Below the pieces are notes generated by a model. The model ran no database searches, was not told the origin of the DNA, and worked only from the letters and a program-made list of their open reading frames with translations. Below, in pieces: positions 1 through 7,968 of a DNA stretch of 10,801 bases. The stretch is taken from contig JAOXYB010059768.1 in assembly GCA_028565635.1 (NCBI GenBank), forward strand, positions 1-10,801, in the 5' to 3' direction. The stretch comes from Phoronis ovalis (lineage: Eukaryota; Phoronida; Phoronidae). Both the position numbers and the translations under genes were made by a program. Numbering within the stretch: the first letter of the stretch is position 1; each line of letters opens with the position of its first letter.

Positions 1-117
1 TGCATGATCCCTCTAAGCAGCCTCTGAAAGACTTAAAGATAAGGCTCAAAAAAGGGCAATCTATTGACTATTGTATAGGGATTGAACATTTTCAATTAAC
101 CATTAAAGTCCTGGGAC
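1..117 (+). other. Doubtful open stretch ending at a splice-donor-like sequence
   Basis: One plus-strand frame (first full codon at base 3) stays open for 38 codons up to base 117, where GTAAGT (118-123) is a perfect donor match. Read as protein it is lysine-rich and resembles nothing I recognise. An open stretch this long is not rare by chance over six frames. The last nine bases before the donor (TCCTGGGAC, 109-117) recur at 210-218, which argues for repeat-derived DNA. It could be the end of an exon from a gene to the left, but support is weak. Confidence 0.15.
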
Positions 118-707
118 GTAAGTGAAGTTTTATTTGACCGGACAAGTAAGTAAGTAAAACGTCCGGCAGAACAATGTTCTCGTGAGATTTCTCTAATAAT
201 TGAGGTGAATCCTGGGACAAGTGACAGTGGGACAACGACAATTCTGCTAGATCGGGGGAACTGACAATATGTGTAGCTTTTATTTAGAATTATAACATGT
301 TTGAAAGCATTGTATTAATATAAAGATTTACTACATTGTGACTACGTATTCCGTTACATATTTCAATAAAAATATAAATTAGAATTTACCGATTTTAGGT
401 TAAACGAGACGAATTCCAAATTTTAAGGCGGTAGACTTAAGTTTTATAAGTATGGCTATGCCTTATATAGTAGTTATATAGTATGGAAGTATTGATGCCA
501 AGGTTTCTTAGTACAACATATATTTAGGAAGGAAGATGGGTGAAATAAAGCCTACCTGAGCAAATAACGGGACAAACAATCAAAAGATTTCCCTACCTTC
601 TAACAATCTAACAACAGCTCCCGGGAAACAGCTGTGACACCTCTGGCACGTTACGTTTCCTGTGTTTGGTTGGTGATTCTCGTTTACAATCGAGATTTCG
701 CGTGATT
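118..707. other. Non-coding stretch with small repeats
   Basis: I see no gene here. TCCTGGGAC followed by AAGTGA-like sequence occurs at 109-117 and again at 210-218. Between them is a small hairpin, CCGGAC and GTCCGG separated by an AAGT tandem stretch (about 139-166). No open reading frame of note, tRNA or splice-site pair is visible. Confidence 0.5.
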
Positions 708-716
708 GCTCTCAGT
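708..716 (+). repeat. Target-site duplication, left copy
   Basis: GCTCTCAGT directly abuts the left end of the 94-bp palindrome. The identical 9-mer lies directly after its right end at 811-819. This is the signature of staggered-cut transposon insertion. Confidence 0.85.
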
Positions 717-810
717 TAGACTGGTTCCCTGTCCTCCCGCTAGATGTCTCTGATAAGGCGGGATCCCGCCTTATCAGAGACATCTAGCGGGAGGACAGGG
801 AACCAGTCTA
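717..810. mobile_element. 94-bp perfectly palindromic mini-MITE
   Basis: The two 47-base arms (717-763 and 764-810) are exact reverse complements with no loop, centred on GGATCC at 761-766. The ends read TAGACTGGTTCCC... and ...GGGAACCAGTCTA. Both sides are flanked by the same 9-bp sequence, so the unit inserted as a transposon. It is far too short to encode a transposase and must have been moved by one encoded elsewhere. GC content is clearly higher than in the flanks. A 9-bp duplication fits Mutator-like or Merlin-like transposases, and 8 bp would be usual for hAT. The perfect symmetry implies recent insertion or recent homogenisation. The superfamily is not determined. Confidence 0.88.
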
Positions 811-819
811 GCTCTCAGT
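811..819 (+). repeat. Target-site duplication, right copy
   Basis: GCTCTCAGT, identical to 708-716, immediately follows the palindromic element. Confidence 0.85.
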
Positions 820-823
820 ATAT

Positions 824-848
824 TCAGACACATCTAGCGGGAGGACAG
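824..848 (+). repeat. Partial copy of the palindromic element's arm
   Basis: These 25 bases match 774-798 inside the right arm of the palindrome at 24 of 25 positions, exactly 50 bases downstream and in the same orientation. The only difference is G779 versus C829. The match stops sharply on both sides and has no duplication of its own. It is either a remnant of a second insertion or a local duplication made during or after insertion. Confidence 0.75.
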
Positions 849-2424
849 TTTTGCTTAGTCGTACAATAGTGACGCCTAGTAAGCAAAAGCGTCGGTCAAA
901 GAGCAAGTTTCCTAATATTAATTTCAATACAGTGCAGTATGTACTTTTTTTAATACTCGCACACGGCGTAATTCATAATACGCATCAAGCACCATAACTC
1001 CACAAAAAGCTGTCTGATTCTGGTTTTGTATCGTTAGTTTGGACCGGGCTTGGAATAATTATTTATTATTTTGATTACTGTGATACGCTTTGCTGCAAAT
1101 AAAAAATATCCCAACTAAAAATGCTTTCTTTATTGGTTTAACCCGTCGTTTGCTATCATGCATTCCATTAATATTGTGGACGGAAGACACTTATTTTTAG
1201 AGGGTAATTACCGGAAAGTCACATTTTGAAGAGATTAACATCTTATAAAGAGAATCAAATTTATTAAAAACTTTGATGTATCTTTCTAAATCAACGGTTT
1301 AAGTATAAGCTCGGGCGCTAATTATAATTATACTTTGGAAAAAAGCCAAGTTCACTTGACTGGTATACACATTAATGTGTAAGGAAGTAAATTCACAAGA
1401 TTCATATTGGGTTTATAAGAAACAAAAATTTATTGTAATAATGAAACAAAGGCTGTTATATGGCACAATTAAATAAAAAGAACATAAGCTCAGATTAATC
1501 ATGGACAAGAAATGAGATCAACACAAAAATGTTCAAATATTGTTTGCAAAAATGTTTAAAGTGCAGAATAAGTTCTTTTGTATAAACTCATGTCATCACT
1601 AAACACTAACGTATAATAAACCCAGTAAGTAAATTTATTTATTAAGCATACTGATTACATTTAGTGAGAAATTTGAGTAAGTTTTTAAAACATTTTCAGA
1701 CACATTTCTGGTATGATTGAGGCTTTAAGCAGCTTTAAAATTTGTCACATTTCTTAACAGTGTATTTAGTGCTTACAAAACTTTTGCTTGTACGAATTTG
1801 ACAACTAAAGAACACTTTAAAAAGCTATCAAATGTCATTTTTCAAACTTCAGCAGACGACAAAGATAACATTTCACAGTCAAGATTAAAATTAAACAGTT
1901 CATATCATAAAATAAACAATTATATGTATTTAAAATAAATTTCAACGATATTTATGAACAATTTTAAGCATCCTATAGGCCTATTAATTAAAATAGATTA
2001 TCATTCGAATTTTAAAGATATAGGTCATTGCCAAGTTTTTCTTTGAAGTATATGTGATAGATTACGAATGATATATTTCGCTCCGAAGACTTTTGACAGT
2101 TACATGGATACATTATCAGTGCATAAAGCGCATCTTTATTATGCTTTATTTATCACTGCACAACACAACAAGCTAACCTTACCTGACAAAGACAATAACA
2201 AAAAACGAACACAAACCTTAACAAAATCAAAGCCTCGAGTATATAATGTTTATAAACGTATTGAAACTGTTATACAATACAGGAACGGAGTGACTTCTTT
2301 TTTTAATAGAATAACCTAGCAAATGCAAGATTTTGCCACAATTTCTTACAAAAGCGGCAAAATTGTCTTTCGTACTATGTATGAAAACCAGATAACATAT
2401 CGACTGTACAGTGACAATAGTCAC
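849..2424. other. AT-rich intergenic DNA
   Basis: I find no supported gene. A 14-bp palindrome ACACATTAATGTGT sits at 1367-1380. Homopolymer-rich, stop-rich sequence fills the rest. The right-hand part (from about 2130) is probably the 3' untranslated region of the minus-strand leucine-rich-repeat gene. Confidence 0.5.
2135..2150 (-). terminator. Candidate poly(A) signals for the LRR gene (distal)
   Basis: TTTATT at 2135-2140 and again at 2145-2150 reads AATAAA twice on the minus strand, about 350 bases past the stop codon of the leucine-rich-repeat gene. In AT-rich DNA such hexamers also occur by chance. Confidence 0.35.
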
Positions 2425-2430
2425 TTTAAT
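2425..2430 (-). terminator. Candidate poly(A) signal for the LRR gene (proximal)
   Basis: TTTAAT reads ATTAAA on the minus strand, the commonest variant of the poly(A) hexamer, about 70 bases downstream of the stop codon. It would give a very short 3' untranslated region. Which of the signals is used cannot be told from sequence. Confidence 0.3.
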
Positions 2431-2498
2431 TTTTAATATATGTCTAGTTCATGTTGATAAGAAAGGATTTCGCATTCGTTTAGTCACCATATATATTT

Positions 2499-3605
2499 TC
2501 ATTCGTCCCCAGTTATTTTAGAATCGCCCTTACTCTTCATGTTTTCGTTAATATCCTTTGTGCCTGTAGTCTTATTCTCGCCTCTTTTCTTGCTCTTAGA
2601 TATTTTCACATCTCGCAAGTGTTGTAAAATCGCTGCGACGTCTCGATCACAAACAGCTTTAGGAGGCTGAATCATTTTCAAATGATTTAAACCAATTTCT
2701 TGAAGTTTTGTACATTCTGTCAAATCAACTGGTAAAGACACGATTTTGTTACCAGAAATATCAAACTCTTTCAGCTCCTTCAGTTTACTAATATCTTTCG
2801 GAATTTTTGCAAGCTGGCAGTCAGTGAATTTCAGAATGCGTAGATCGACCAACAAAAATACACATGCAGGGATTTCTTCGAATCTATTCATAGACGCTTC
2901 CAAAACGCGTAACTTTTTCAAATTACCTAAATTTAGTGGCAACTCGCGCAGATTGTTTCCAAATAGCCAAAGTTCTAACAAATTAGTTAAATTTCCAATC
3001 CGATCAGGGAGTTTGCGTAGCTGGTTTCCACCAACAAAAAGTTTCTCTAAATTTATTAGATCCCCTATAGACTCAGCAATTTTATTAATTTGGTTTCCAT
3101 TCAAAGACAAACAGACCAAATTTTGTAACTTTCCAATATCAGATTGCACAGAAGTAATTGCATTGTCAGGTAAAAGTAGCTGTCGCAAGCTTTCCAACTC
3201 AAAAACACAATCTGGGATTCGATACAACTTATTATGCCCGACATCTAAAACTTCCAATTTTTTAAGTTTATCAAAACTATCCGGAATCCAAGTAAGATCA
3301 TTTCCATTAAGATCCAATTCTTTGAGATCTAGTAATTCACCCATCTCGGCGGGTAAATCGTTAATTTTAGGTATGTTCACATCTGGAAATTTTGATAAAT
3401 TCAACCTTCTGAGTAATTTTAGTTGACAAATATCTACCGGAACACGACTTATTGCATTATCGGATAAATCCAAAATGTGAATGTCATCTAGTTCAAAGAT
3501 TGTGTACGGAATGCCTGATAAATTTTCATCTTGTAAATTTAAAAATTTCTCTCCAGCACTATTTAGCATGATTTTATCTCTCAGTTGTTCCAGCGAGCAA
3601 TCCAT
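2499..3605 (-). CDS. Intracellular leucine-rich-repeat protein, SHOC2/Ras-group type
   Basis: An intronless frame of 368 residues ending in TGA. The ATG at 3605-3603 has a strong context (AAAATGG). About 13 leucine-rich repeats run from residue 19 to about 315, nearly all 23 residues long, of the form LxxLdLsxNxlxxlPxxigxLxx. Repeat 3 (residues 65-93) is longer, at 29. The repeats are closed by a PP motif and a helix (about 314-333). The tail (334-368) is lysine-rich and probably disordered. No signal peptide, membrane segment or cysteine cap is visible, so the protein is probably cytosolic or nuclear. Proteins with this repeat class (SHOC2, plant PIRLs, LRR parts of PIDD and MFHAS1) are scaffolds that bind small GTPases or other signalling proteins, but the partner here is unknown. 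No death, kinase or Roc domain is present. Lack of introns may mean a retrocopy. The frame stays open upstream of the ATG to 3716, so an N-terminal extension is possible. Confidence 0.85.
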   Translation of the reverse strand: MDCSLEQLRDKIMLNSAGEKFLNLQDENLSGIPYTIFELDDIHILDLSDNAISRVPVDICQLKLLRRLNLSKFPDVNIPKINDLPAEMGELLDLKELDLNGNDLTWIPDSFDKLKKLEVLDVGHNKLYRIPDCVFELESLRQLLLPDNAITSVQSDIGKLQNLVCLSLNGNQINKIAESIGDLINLEKLFVGGNQLRKLPDRIGNLTNLLELWLFGNNLRELPLNLGNLKKLRVLEASMNRFEEIPACVFLLVDLRILKFTDCQLAKIPKDISKLKELKEFDISGNKIVSLPVDLTECTKLQEIGLNHLKMIQPPKAVCDRDVAAILQHLRDVKISKSKKRGENKTTGTKDINENMKSKGDSKITGDE

Positions 3606-3716
3606 TTTAGTCAACGGCAAATCTATCCCCGGGAGATCTGTATATAGGTACCTGTTTACACAAGCGTTTAAAATATCTCTTAGTTTAGTGTCTTCAAATG
3701 TCTTGTGTTGTGTAAA
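3606..3716 (-). other. In-frame open extension upstream of the LRR start
   Basis: The frame of the leucine-rich-repeat gene continues open for 37 codons upstream of its ATG, back to an in-frame TAA at 3719-3717. It has no ATG of its own. The translated stretch looks protein-like, including the piece RDILNACVNRYLY, rather than the low-complexity output typical of AT-rich non-coding DNA. It might be the start of an exon joined to an upstream exon, though no acceptor with a good pyrimidine tract is visible. It might also be coding sequence cut off from its start by a frameshift, or simply 5' untranslated sequence. Confidence 0.35.
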
Positions 3717-3732
3717 TTACAAAACGTGTCAT
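3694..3732 (-). other. Short upstream ORF before the LRR gene
   Basis: An ATG in good context (CACCATGA) at 3732-3730 opens a 12-codon frame ending in TGA at 3696-3694, 88 bases before the main ATG. It lies in a different frame from the leucine-rich-repeat gene but overlaps that gene's open upstream extension. If it is on the mRNA it would act as an upstream ORF that lowers translation of the main frame. Alternatively it is the true start, separated by an indel. Confidence 0.3.
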
Positions 3733-6700
3733 GGTGACATTTCAAAAAAGGTTTACAAATTGTGTTTTAGTAATGTTTCGGATATGAACGCACCTTCGTA
3801 GTTTTACAATGTTTCCTGAAGGCAGCTAAATGTTGCACACATATCAAATTGTCTATAAATTTAAAATATTTTATCTGCTGTCTGGTATCTTCAATGAGTA
3901 TCTGAGGACGACTGTTATTACACCTTTATGCACAGATACGCAACTCTTTTGGCTTGCCTCATTAGACACTAATATAACAAGATTGCAATCTAATTTACTG
4001 TTGTTTAGTCATTAACTAGTAATAAAAGCCAATGTTTCGTCATCCAGGTAACTGGTAGCAGGTACTCAAATGCGATGTCTCGATATTTTACTCCATGTTG
4101 TCAGCGCGTTATCACGAATTTACTTTTTCACAAATGTATCTGAAAATATATACCAATACATAAAGGTAAAAAACTATATATAGAAACTCTAAACAAAAAA
4201 GCATTGCCAGCGAGATTTCTGTATAAATCTAATATGATTAGTGTGACCGTCATGAAAACAACCAAATATTTGAAATATTTTTTTGTTGTATTTAATTATT
4301 TTTATTACAGATAGCAAAAGGGTACTTATAGGGATGTATAGTTACCTGGCGACAGTGTTGATGCTAAATGTGTCAAATTACACCGAGTTACCTATGACCG
4401 GGCATGAAAATTTTCTTGGAATTAATGTAGAAAAATTTCGGCCAAATAATCTCCTCTGCTCTTAAGCTTTTACTCTTTCAAAAATCTCTAGTAATGTAAA
4501 TTTAAAATTAGAAATGTCTCGGTTATGCCTTTTAGCAAATCAATACAGGTGTCCAGTGCAGTTGTGGAATATTTTTCTTTTTACAGGAAGTTATCGTTTA
4601 TACCAAGCGTGCCCTTATTTTCTGAAGTATTCATTTTCTAACCTTATCCTCGTGAACTTGTAGTAGTATATCATATATAACTGTATTAGTACAACATCTC
4701 TTGGAGTCTTTGCTATGTCATGATTATAGCACACACGAGATAGTAGGCATTCGCGGATATTCATTCAAATGGATTACTGTGGACTAAGTTATCTTTATAG
4801 TTTTGACTTACAGGTAGATTTGCCAATCCGTCGTACAAGTTGGCATGTAACGCGCGGCATATAACTAGAATTTCAAAAATTAGCTATAAGGATATCGAGC
4901 TTTCCAAAAAGGGGAAGTTTTGATATGAGAAGCCTAGACGGATTATGCTTCATCACGATTAAAGGGATAATGGGAATAATAATATAATGATCGGTTAAAG
5001 TTTTTAGGGATATTAAACAGATCTAGGTGTTTTTTTATATACGACTATTATTTCGCTAGTCAGTCAGTGTATCATTCTTAGCTATCTTATGTAATCAATA
5101 ACAGCTTAATTAATTGCTAAGTTTATGTAATTGATTAGCGTCGCATGAATCGTTCAAATAAGATCAATTACGATTCAAGTACGTAATTAATAATATTAAA
5201 AATAATCTTTAACATACATACGCCCAAGCATAGGTATATGAGCTGGAAGGTAGGATCATGTGACGCGATTTCGTGAAATGATCAGAAAATTAAAATATCA
5301 AAATAAATTGCTCCATCTCTTGTTTGATTTGGTGCTGCAATTATCTGATTTTAAATACATATGTCTATGATCTTTACTACTGCACACTTGTCTTTAGTTG
5401 TTCTCGTGCTGTAGAGAAAAAAACCTGTATTGCCCTTTATCTATCTATCTAAATGTTTTAGTATTAAAATTTTAACTTAATTTTTTGGTATATTATTATG
5501 TTTTATAAAGGATCCATAGCAATCTCGGGATGCCCAAACAAAAATATAGAGTTTTGTAGTGTTAACACGAAAATGAACCATTGGCTCAGGAGATAACTAA
5601 ACCTACATGTTTAATAACAGATTGTAGAAAATAAAATTACCTTTTCTGTATTAATAAAATGTCCTTTTGATTTGCATCGACATAATATAACCAATGCTGT
5701 AAGTGATCACAAGAATTTATCAAATATGACATCTGATCTCATACCTGATCGACAGACGCAAGTACCAACGTCAAATCAAACAGTTGGAATGTATACCCAA
5801 CTTATGCTAAAAAGTTATCATATATGTAAATATATTTTGTCTCACAGCTCGGTATACAAATATCGTGTATTGTGAAAAATAACAAATAACTAGATAGAAG
5901 GTGATAGTGATATCGACGATTTCGCTCGGGGGATCTCTAGTCTCTTGTTTTTAAAGACTACACCTCGTTATTACCTGGGATCACAGTCGCATACAATTTG
6001 TTTTTTTAGTTATAAAGTTGATAGTATGTTAAGTTTATTGTTTAGTATGCAATTATTTTTTTAGTAAAACGTTATCCATTTTATTCTGATAAATGTGGAT
6101 TTCGTTTGATTTGATCTGCTTTGATATCAGTGTCTTTACTCTGTAGTCTTAACCCTTCACCCCCGGAATTAGGTGTATGTGCTTAATACACCCAATGCAT
6201 TTACAAAATCAACATTAATCGCGAAAGAACAACAAACTATTCACAAATCATTATGATATATAGAAATAACACGTTTACAATGCGTTGAACAACACATTTA
6301 CCATACGCATGTTATCGATTATGGGTAAACAAGACTGAATAAAAAAACTTGCTTTTGTCTATCCTTAGGGCTGCTTGCGTGCCATTTATGGAAAAAATAA
6401 CAAACACGATTCAGTAGTTAATCTTGTCCAAATACACATGCCAATAGCTAGAAAGTTTAATTTCCGTACAGTTCAATAAAATATTGACGAATGAAATATT
6501 TCAGATTACTAAATGTCCCCATACATCGCTATTAAGTATATAGCTTTATGTAATCAATCCACTTTCGTATGTTCAGCCTCTTAATACTTTATATAAACAC
6601 TTGAAACAGAGATACCGTATGAAAGAAGATTAATGACTTCATCAAATGCTGGGTAAAAGTCGAACAATATGTACATCATGGGGACCAGTCATGTATACAA

Positions 6701-7497
6701 CTCCTGATTTGTAATACTAGTTAATCCCCTGAAAATTAAAGTTACTCAGCATACATCTGAAATAATTCTGGTTTCTTATACAACTGCACGTATCAAAAAA
6801 GTCCTGGGAAAATGGTATTGTTTGTTCAGAATAGTTATGTATCTCCAGAGGAATCTCCAGTATGTTGTAACCGTTATTATTTCACTGTTTTTATTAATCT
6901 CATTATTTCTTTTGCATTTTAGTTGGTCTTTTTATATAATACTCAATCTTCACAGTCATATTATTAGTCTACGCATTGATTACCTGTATGATCCATATCT
7001 ATCATTACACAATGTCTTCTTTGTTATCTCTACATTTCTAATTTTGTAAAACGTCCATGAATAACTTTCTTAATATTTAAGTACCATGTAAATATCATCA
7101 TGTATTTTTTTCCACCTCCACATTAATAAATTATTTACGAAAATACCACACCTATTGGTATGCGTCTCTTAATAGTGTATCTCCATCTTTTGACTATTTT
7201 GGAAGAAAAATTTAGACTTGTACAGTTAATGCTGGACTTGTTGCGGAAAAACAAGTTTAAAAATTGTTATGCTTTAAAATCAGATGTCCAAATTCAAAAG
7301 TTCACAAAACAAATATGTAAAATTGCTGTAGCAGCCAAAAGAAAATGTCATTATACTGCCTCTGGTCGAGTTTTGATAAATATATAAGCGCAAGAGGGAC
7401 GCCCTACCATTCTAAATATAGAATATTAATGTTACATTCAGTGTGAAAGTCAGGGTGAAATCCGAGTGGAATGAGTGATCTTATTTTTCAAATTTCG
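3733..7497. other. Long AT-rich intergenic DNA between the two genes
   Basis: I see no supported gene or RNA gene in this 3.8 kb. The left end must contain the promoter of the minus-strand leucine-rich-repeat gene, but no clear TATA or initiator stands out. Small hairpins occur at 4213-4230 (AGATTT/AAATCT), 4821-4845 (TGCCAA/TTGGCA) and 6172-6192 (GGTGTAT/ATACACC). A group of TAAT-type sites lies at 5087-5140. Open frames of 60-75 codons are AT-rich, hydrophobic or unrelated to known proteins. Confidence 0.5.
5087..5140. promoter_or_regulatory. Possible cluster of homeodomain-type TAAT sites
   Basis: Within about 55 bases there are TTATGTAAT twice (5087-5095 and 5123-5131), TAATCAATAA, TTAATTAATTG and TAATTGATTAG. 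These contain the TAAT/ATTA core bound by many homeodomain proteins. The surroundings are AT-rich, so such cores are expected by chance, and only the density and internal symmetry are notable. Confidence 0.15.
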
Positions 7498-7511
7498 CTG
7501 CCATCTGATGT
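7498..7511 (-). promoter_or_regulatory. Weak CTCF-like site, reverse orientation
   Basis: CTGCCATCTGATGT on the plus strand reads as an imperfect CTCF core on the minus strand: the CAGATGGCAG half is intact and the other half departs at two positions. It opposes the stronger site at 7584-7597, and the two share TGCCATCTG/CAGATGGCA as an inverted repeat. Confidence 0.25.
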
Positions 7512-7560
7512 TCAAGCAAATTGGAATGGGTATAGAATTGTCTTCCTTGGCCGACACAAG

Positions 7561-7578
7561 AATAGTGTGCACACTATT
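7561..7578. repeat. 18-bp perfect palindrome
   Basis: AATAGTGTGCACACTATT is its own reverse complement, centred on GTGCAC, and stands six bases before the CTCF-like site. The 10-mer ATTGTCTTCC overlaps its right edge (7576-7585) and is also found at 7537-7546. It may be a dimeric factor-binding site. No known factor is assigned. Confidence 0.5.
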
Positions 7579-7583
7579 GTCTT

Positions 7584-7597
7584 CCACCAGATGGCAC
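7584..7597 (+). promoter_or_regulatory. CTCF-like binding site upstream of RPA2
   Basis: CCACCAGATGGCAC fits every position of the widely conserved core CCASYAGRKGGCRS bound by the zinc-finger architectural protein CTCF. It lies about 350 bases upstream of the RPA2 start codon. CTCF and its motif are conserved across many bilaterians but not in cnidarians, so relevance depends on the host. Binding is inferred from sequence only. Confidence 0.4.
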
Positions 7598-7826
7598 TCG
7601 TCCTCCTGTCACAAACAAAAGCGCTACCTGACGTAAGACTAATGGGCGCACCAAAATCCAATATAGAATTAAAATTTGAGTTACAGTGAAAAAACAAAGC
7701 ACACAAGTAGCATCTAAAACAGTAATTTGACATATATTGGTGAAGAGTCTATCTTCATAGGTTCATGTTGTATTATTGCTGTTTTTGCAAAGATTATTTG
7801 GGTATCTGGCTAACAACACGTAATTT

Positions 7827-7852
7827 GATTGGCTGGTAATTCGCGCCATATT
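7827..7852 (+). promoter_or_regulatory. CCAAT box and E2F-like site of RPA2
   Basis: GATTGGCTGG (7827-7836) is an inverted CCAAT box of the NF-Y type. TTCGCGCC (7840-7847) is an E2F-type site and runs into GCCATATT, which resembles a YY1 site. They lie about 100-125 bases before the RPA2 start codon in otherwise AT-rich DNA, with no TATA box at a sensible spacing. CCAAT plus E2F is the usual layout of promoters of DNA-replication genes switched on at G1/S. The start of transcription is probably just downstream. Confidence 0.5.
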
Positions 7853-7949
7853 TTGCCTGAACCTGCTTGCAGAAGAGTTGTTAGAAAAAGAAATTAACCC
7901 AATATTTAGAAAATTTTAACTTAGTAGAAGATTGGAATTGGACATTATT

Positions 7950-7968
7950 ATGTGGGGCAACCAGGGAG
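7950..7968 (+). CDS. RPA2: RPA2 coding exon 1
   Basis: Six codons (MWGNQG) plus one base, ending before GTAATG. The exon is tiny and leaves phase 1, completed to glycine by the first two bases of exon 2. The MW start is typical of animal RPA32 and gives the exon away despite its length. Confidence 0.85.

Noticed and set aside
2068-2424. Two frames of 83 and 65 codons on opposite strands
   Set aside because: AT-rich, no recognisable domain, overlapping each other and the probable 3' untranslated region of the LRR gene.
2746-3426. 226-codon plus-strand frame
   Set aside because: It lies antisense to the LRR gene. Its Ser/Phe-rich, periodic sequence is the shadow of the repeats on the other strand. 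The frame at 3481-3801 is partly the same kind of shadow.
3606-3620. Start of the LRR protein at TTG (3620)
   Set aside because: TTG is a bacterial-type start. In this animal DNA the ATG at 3605 with AAAATGG context is the defensible start.
3830-5875. Open frames of 60-67 codons at 3830, 4283 and 5672
   Set aside because: Stop-rich AT-rich surroundings, no domains and no splice-site pairs joining them.
6151-6192. TTAACCCTTCACCCCC as a piggyBac-type transposon end
   Set aside because: It looks like TTAA plus a CCCTT terminus, but no inverted partner ending AAGGGTTAA occurs in the window. A second TTAACCCT at about 10031 is in the same orientation.
6822-7049. 75-codon hydrophobic frame
   Set aside because: T-rich DNA translates into Leu/Ile/Phe runs by composition. 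No gene structure or known protein is evident.
7160-7387. 75-codon frame with a basic second half
   Set aside because: No recognised motif, no promoter or splice context, and the length is within chance for this composition. A transposon scrap cannot be excluded.
7471-7733. Overlapping 72- and 73-codon frames on opposite strands
   Set aside because: Neither resembles a known protein, and both cover the palindrome and CTCF-like site, which read better as regulatory DNA.
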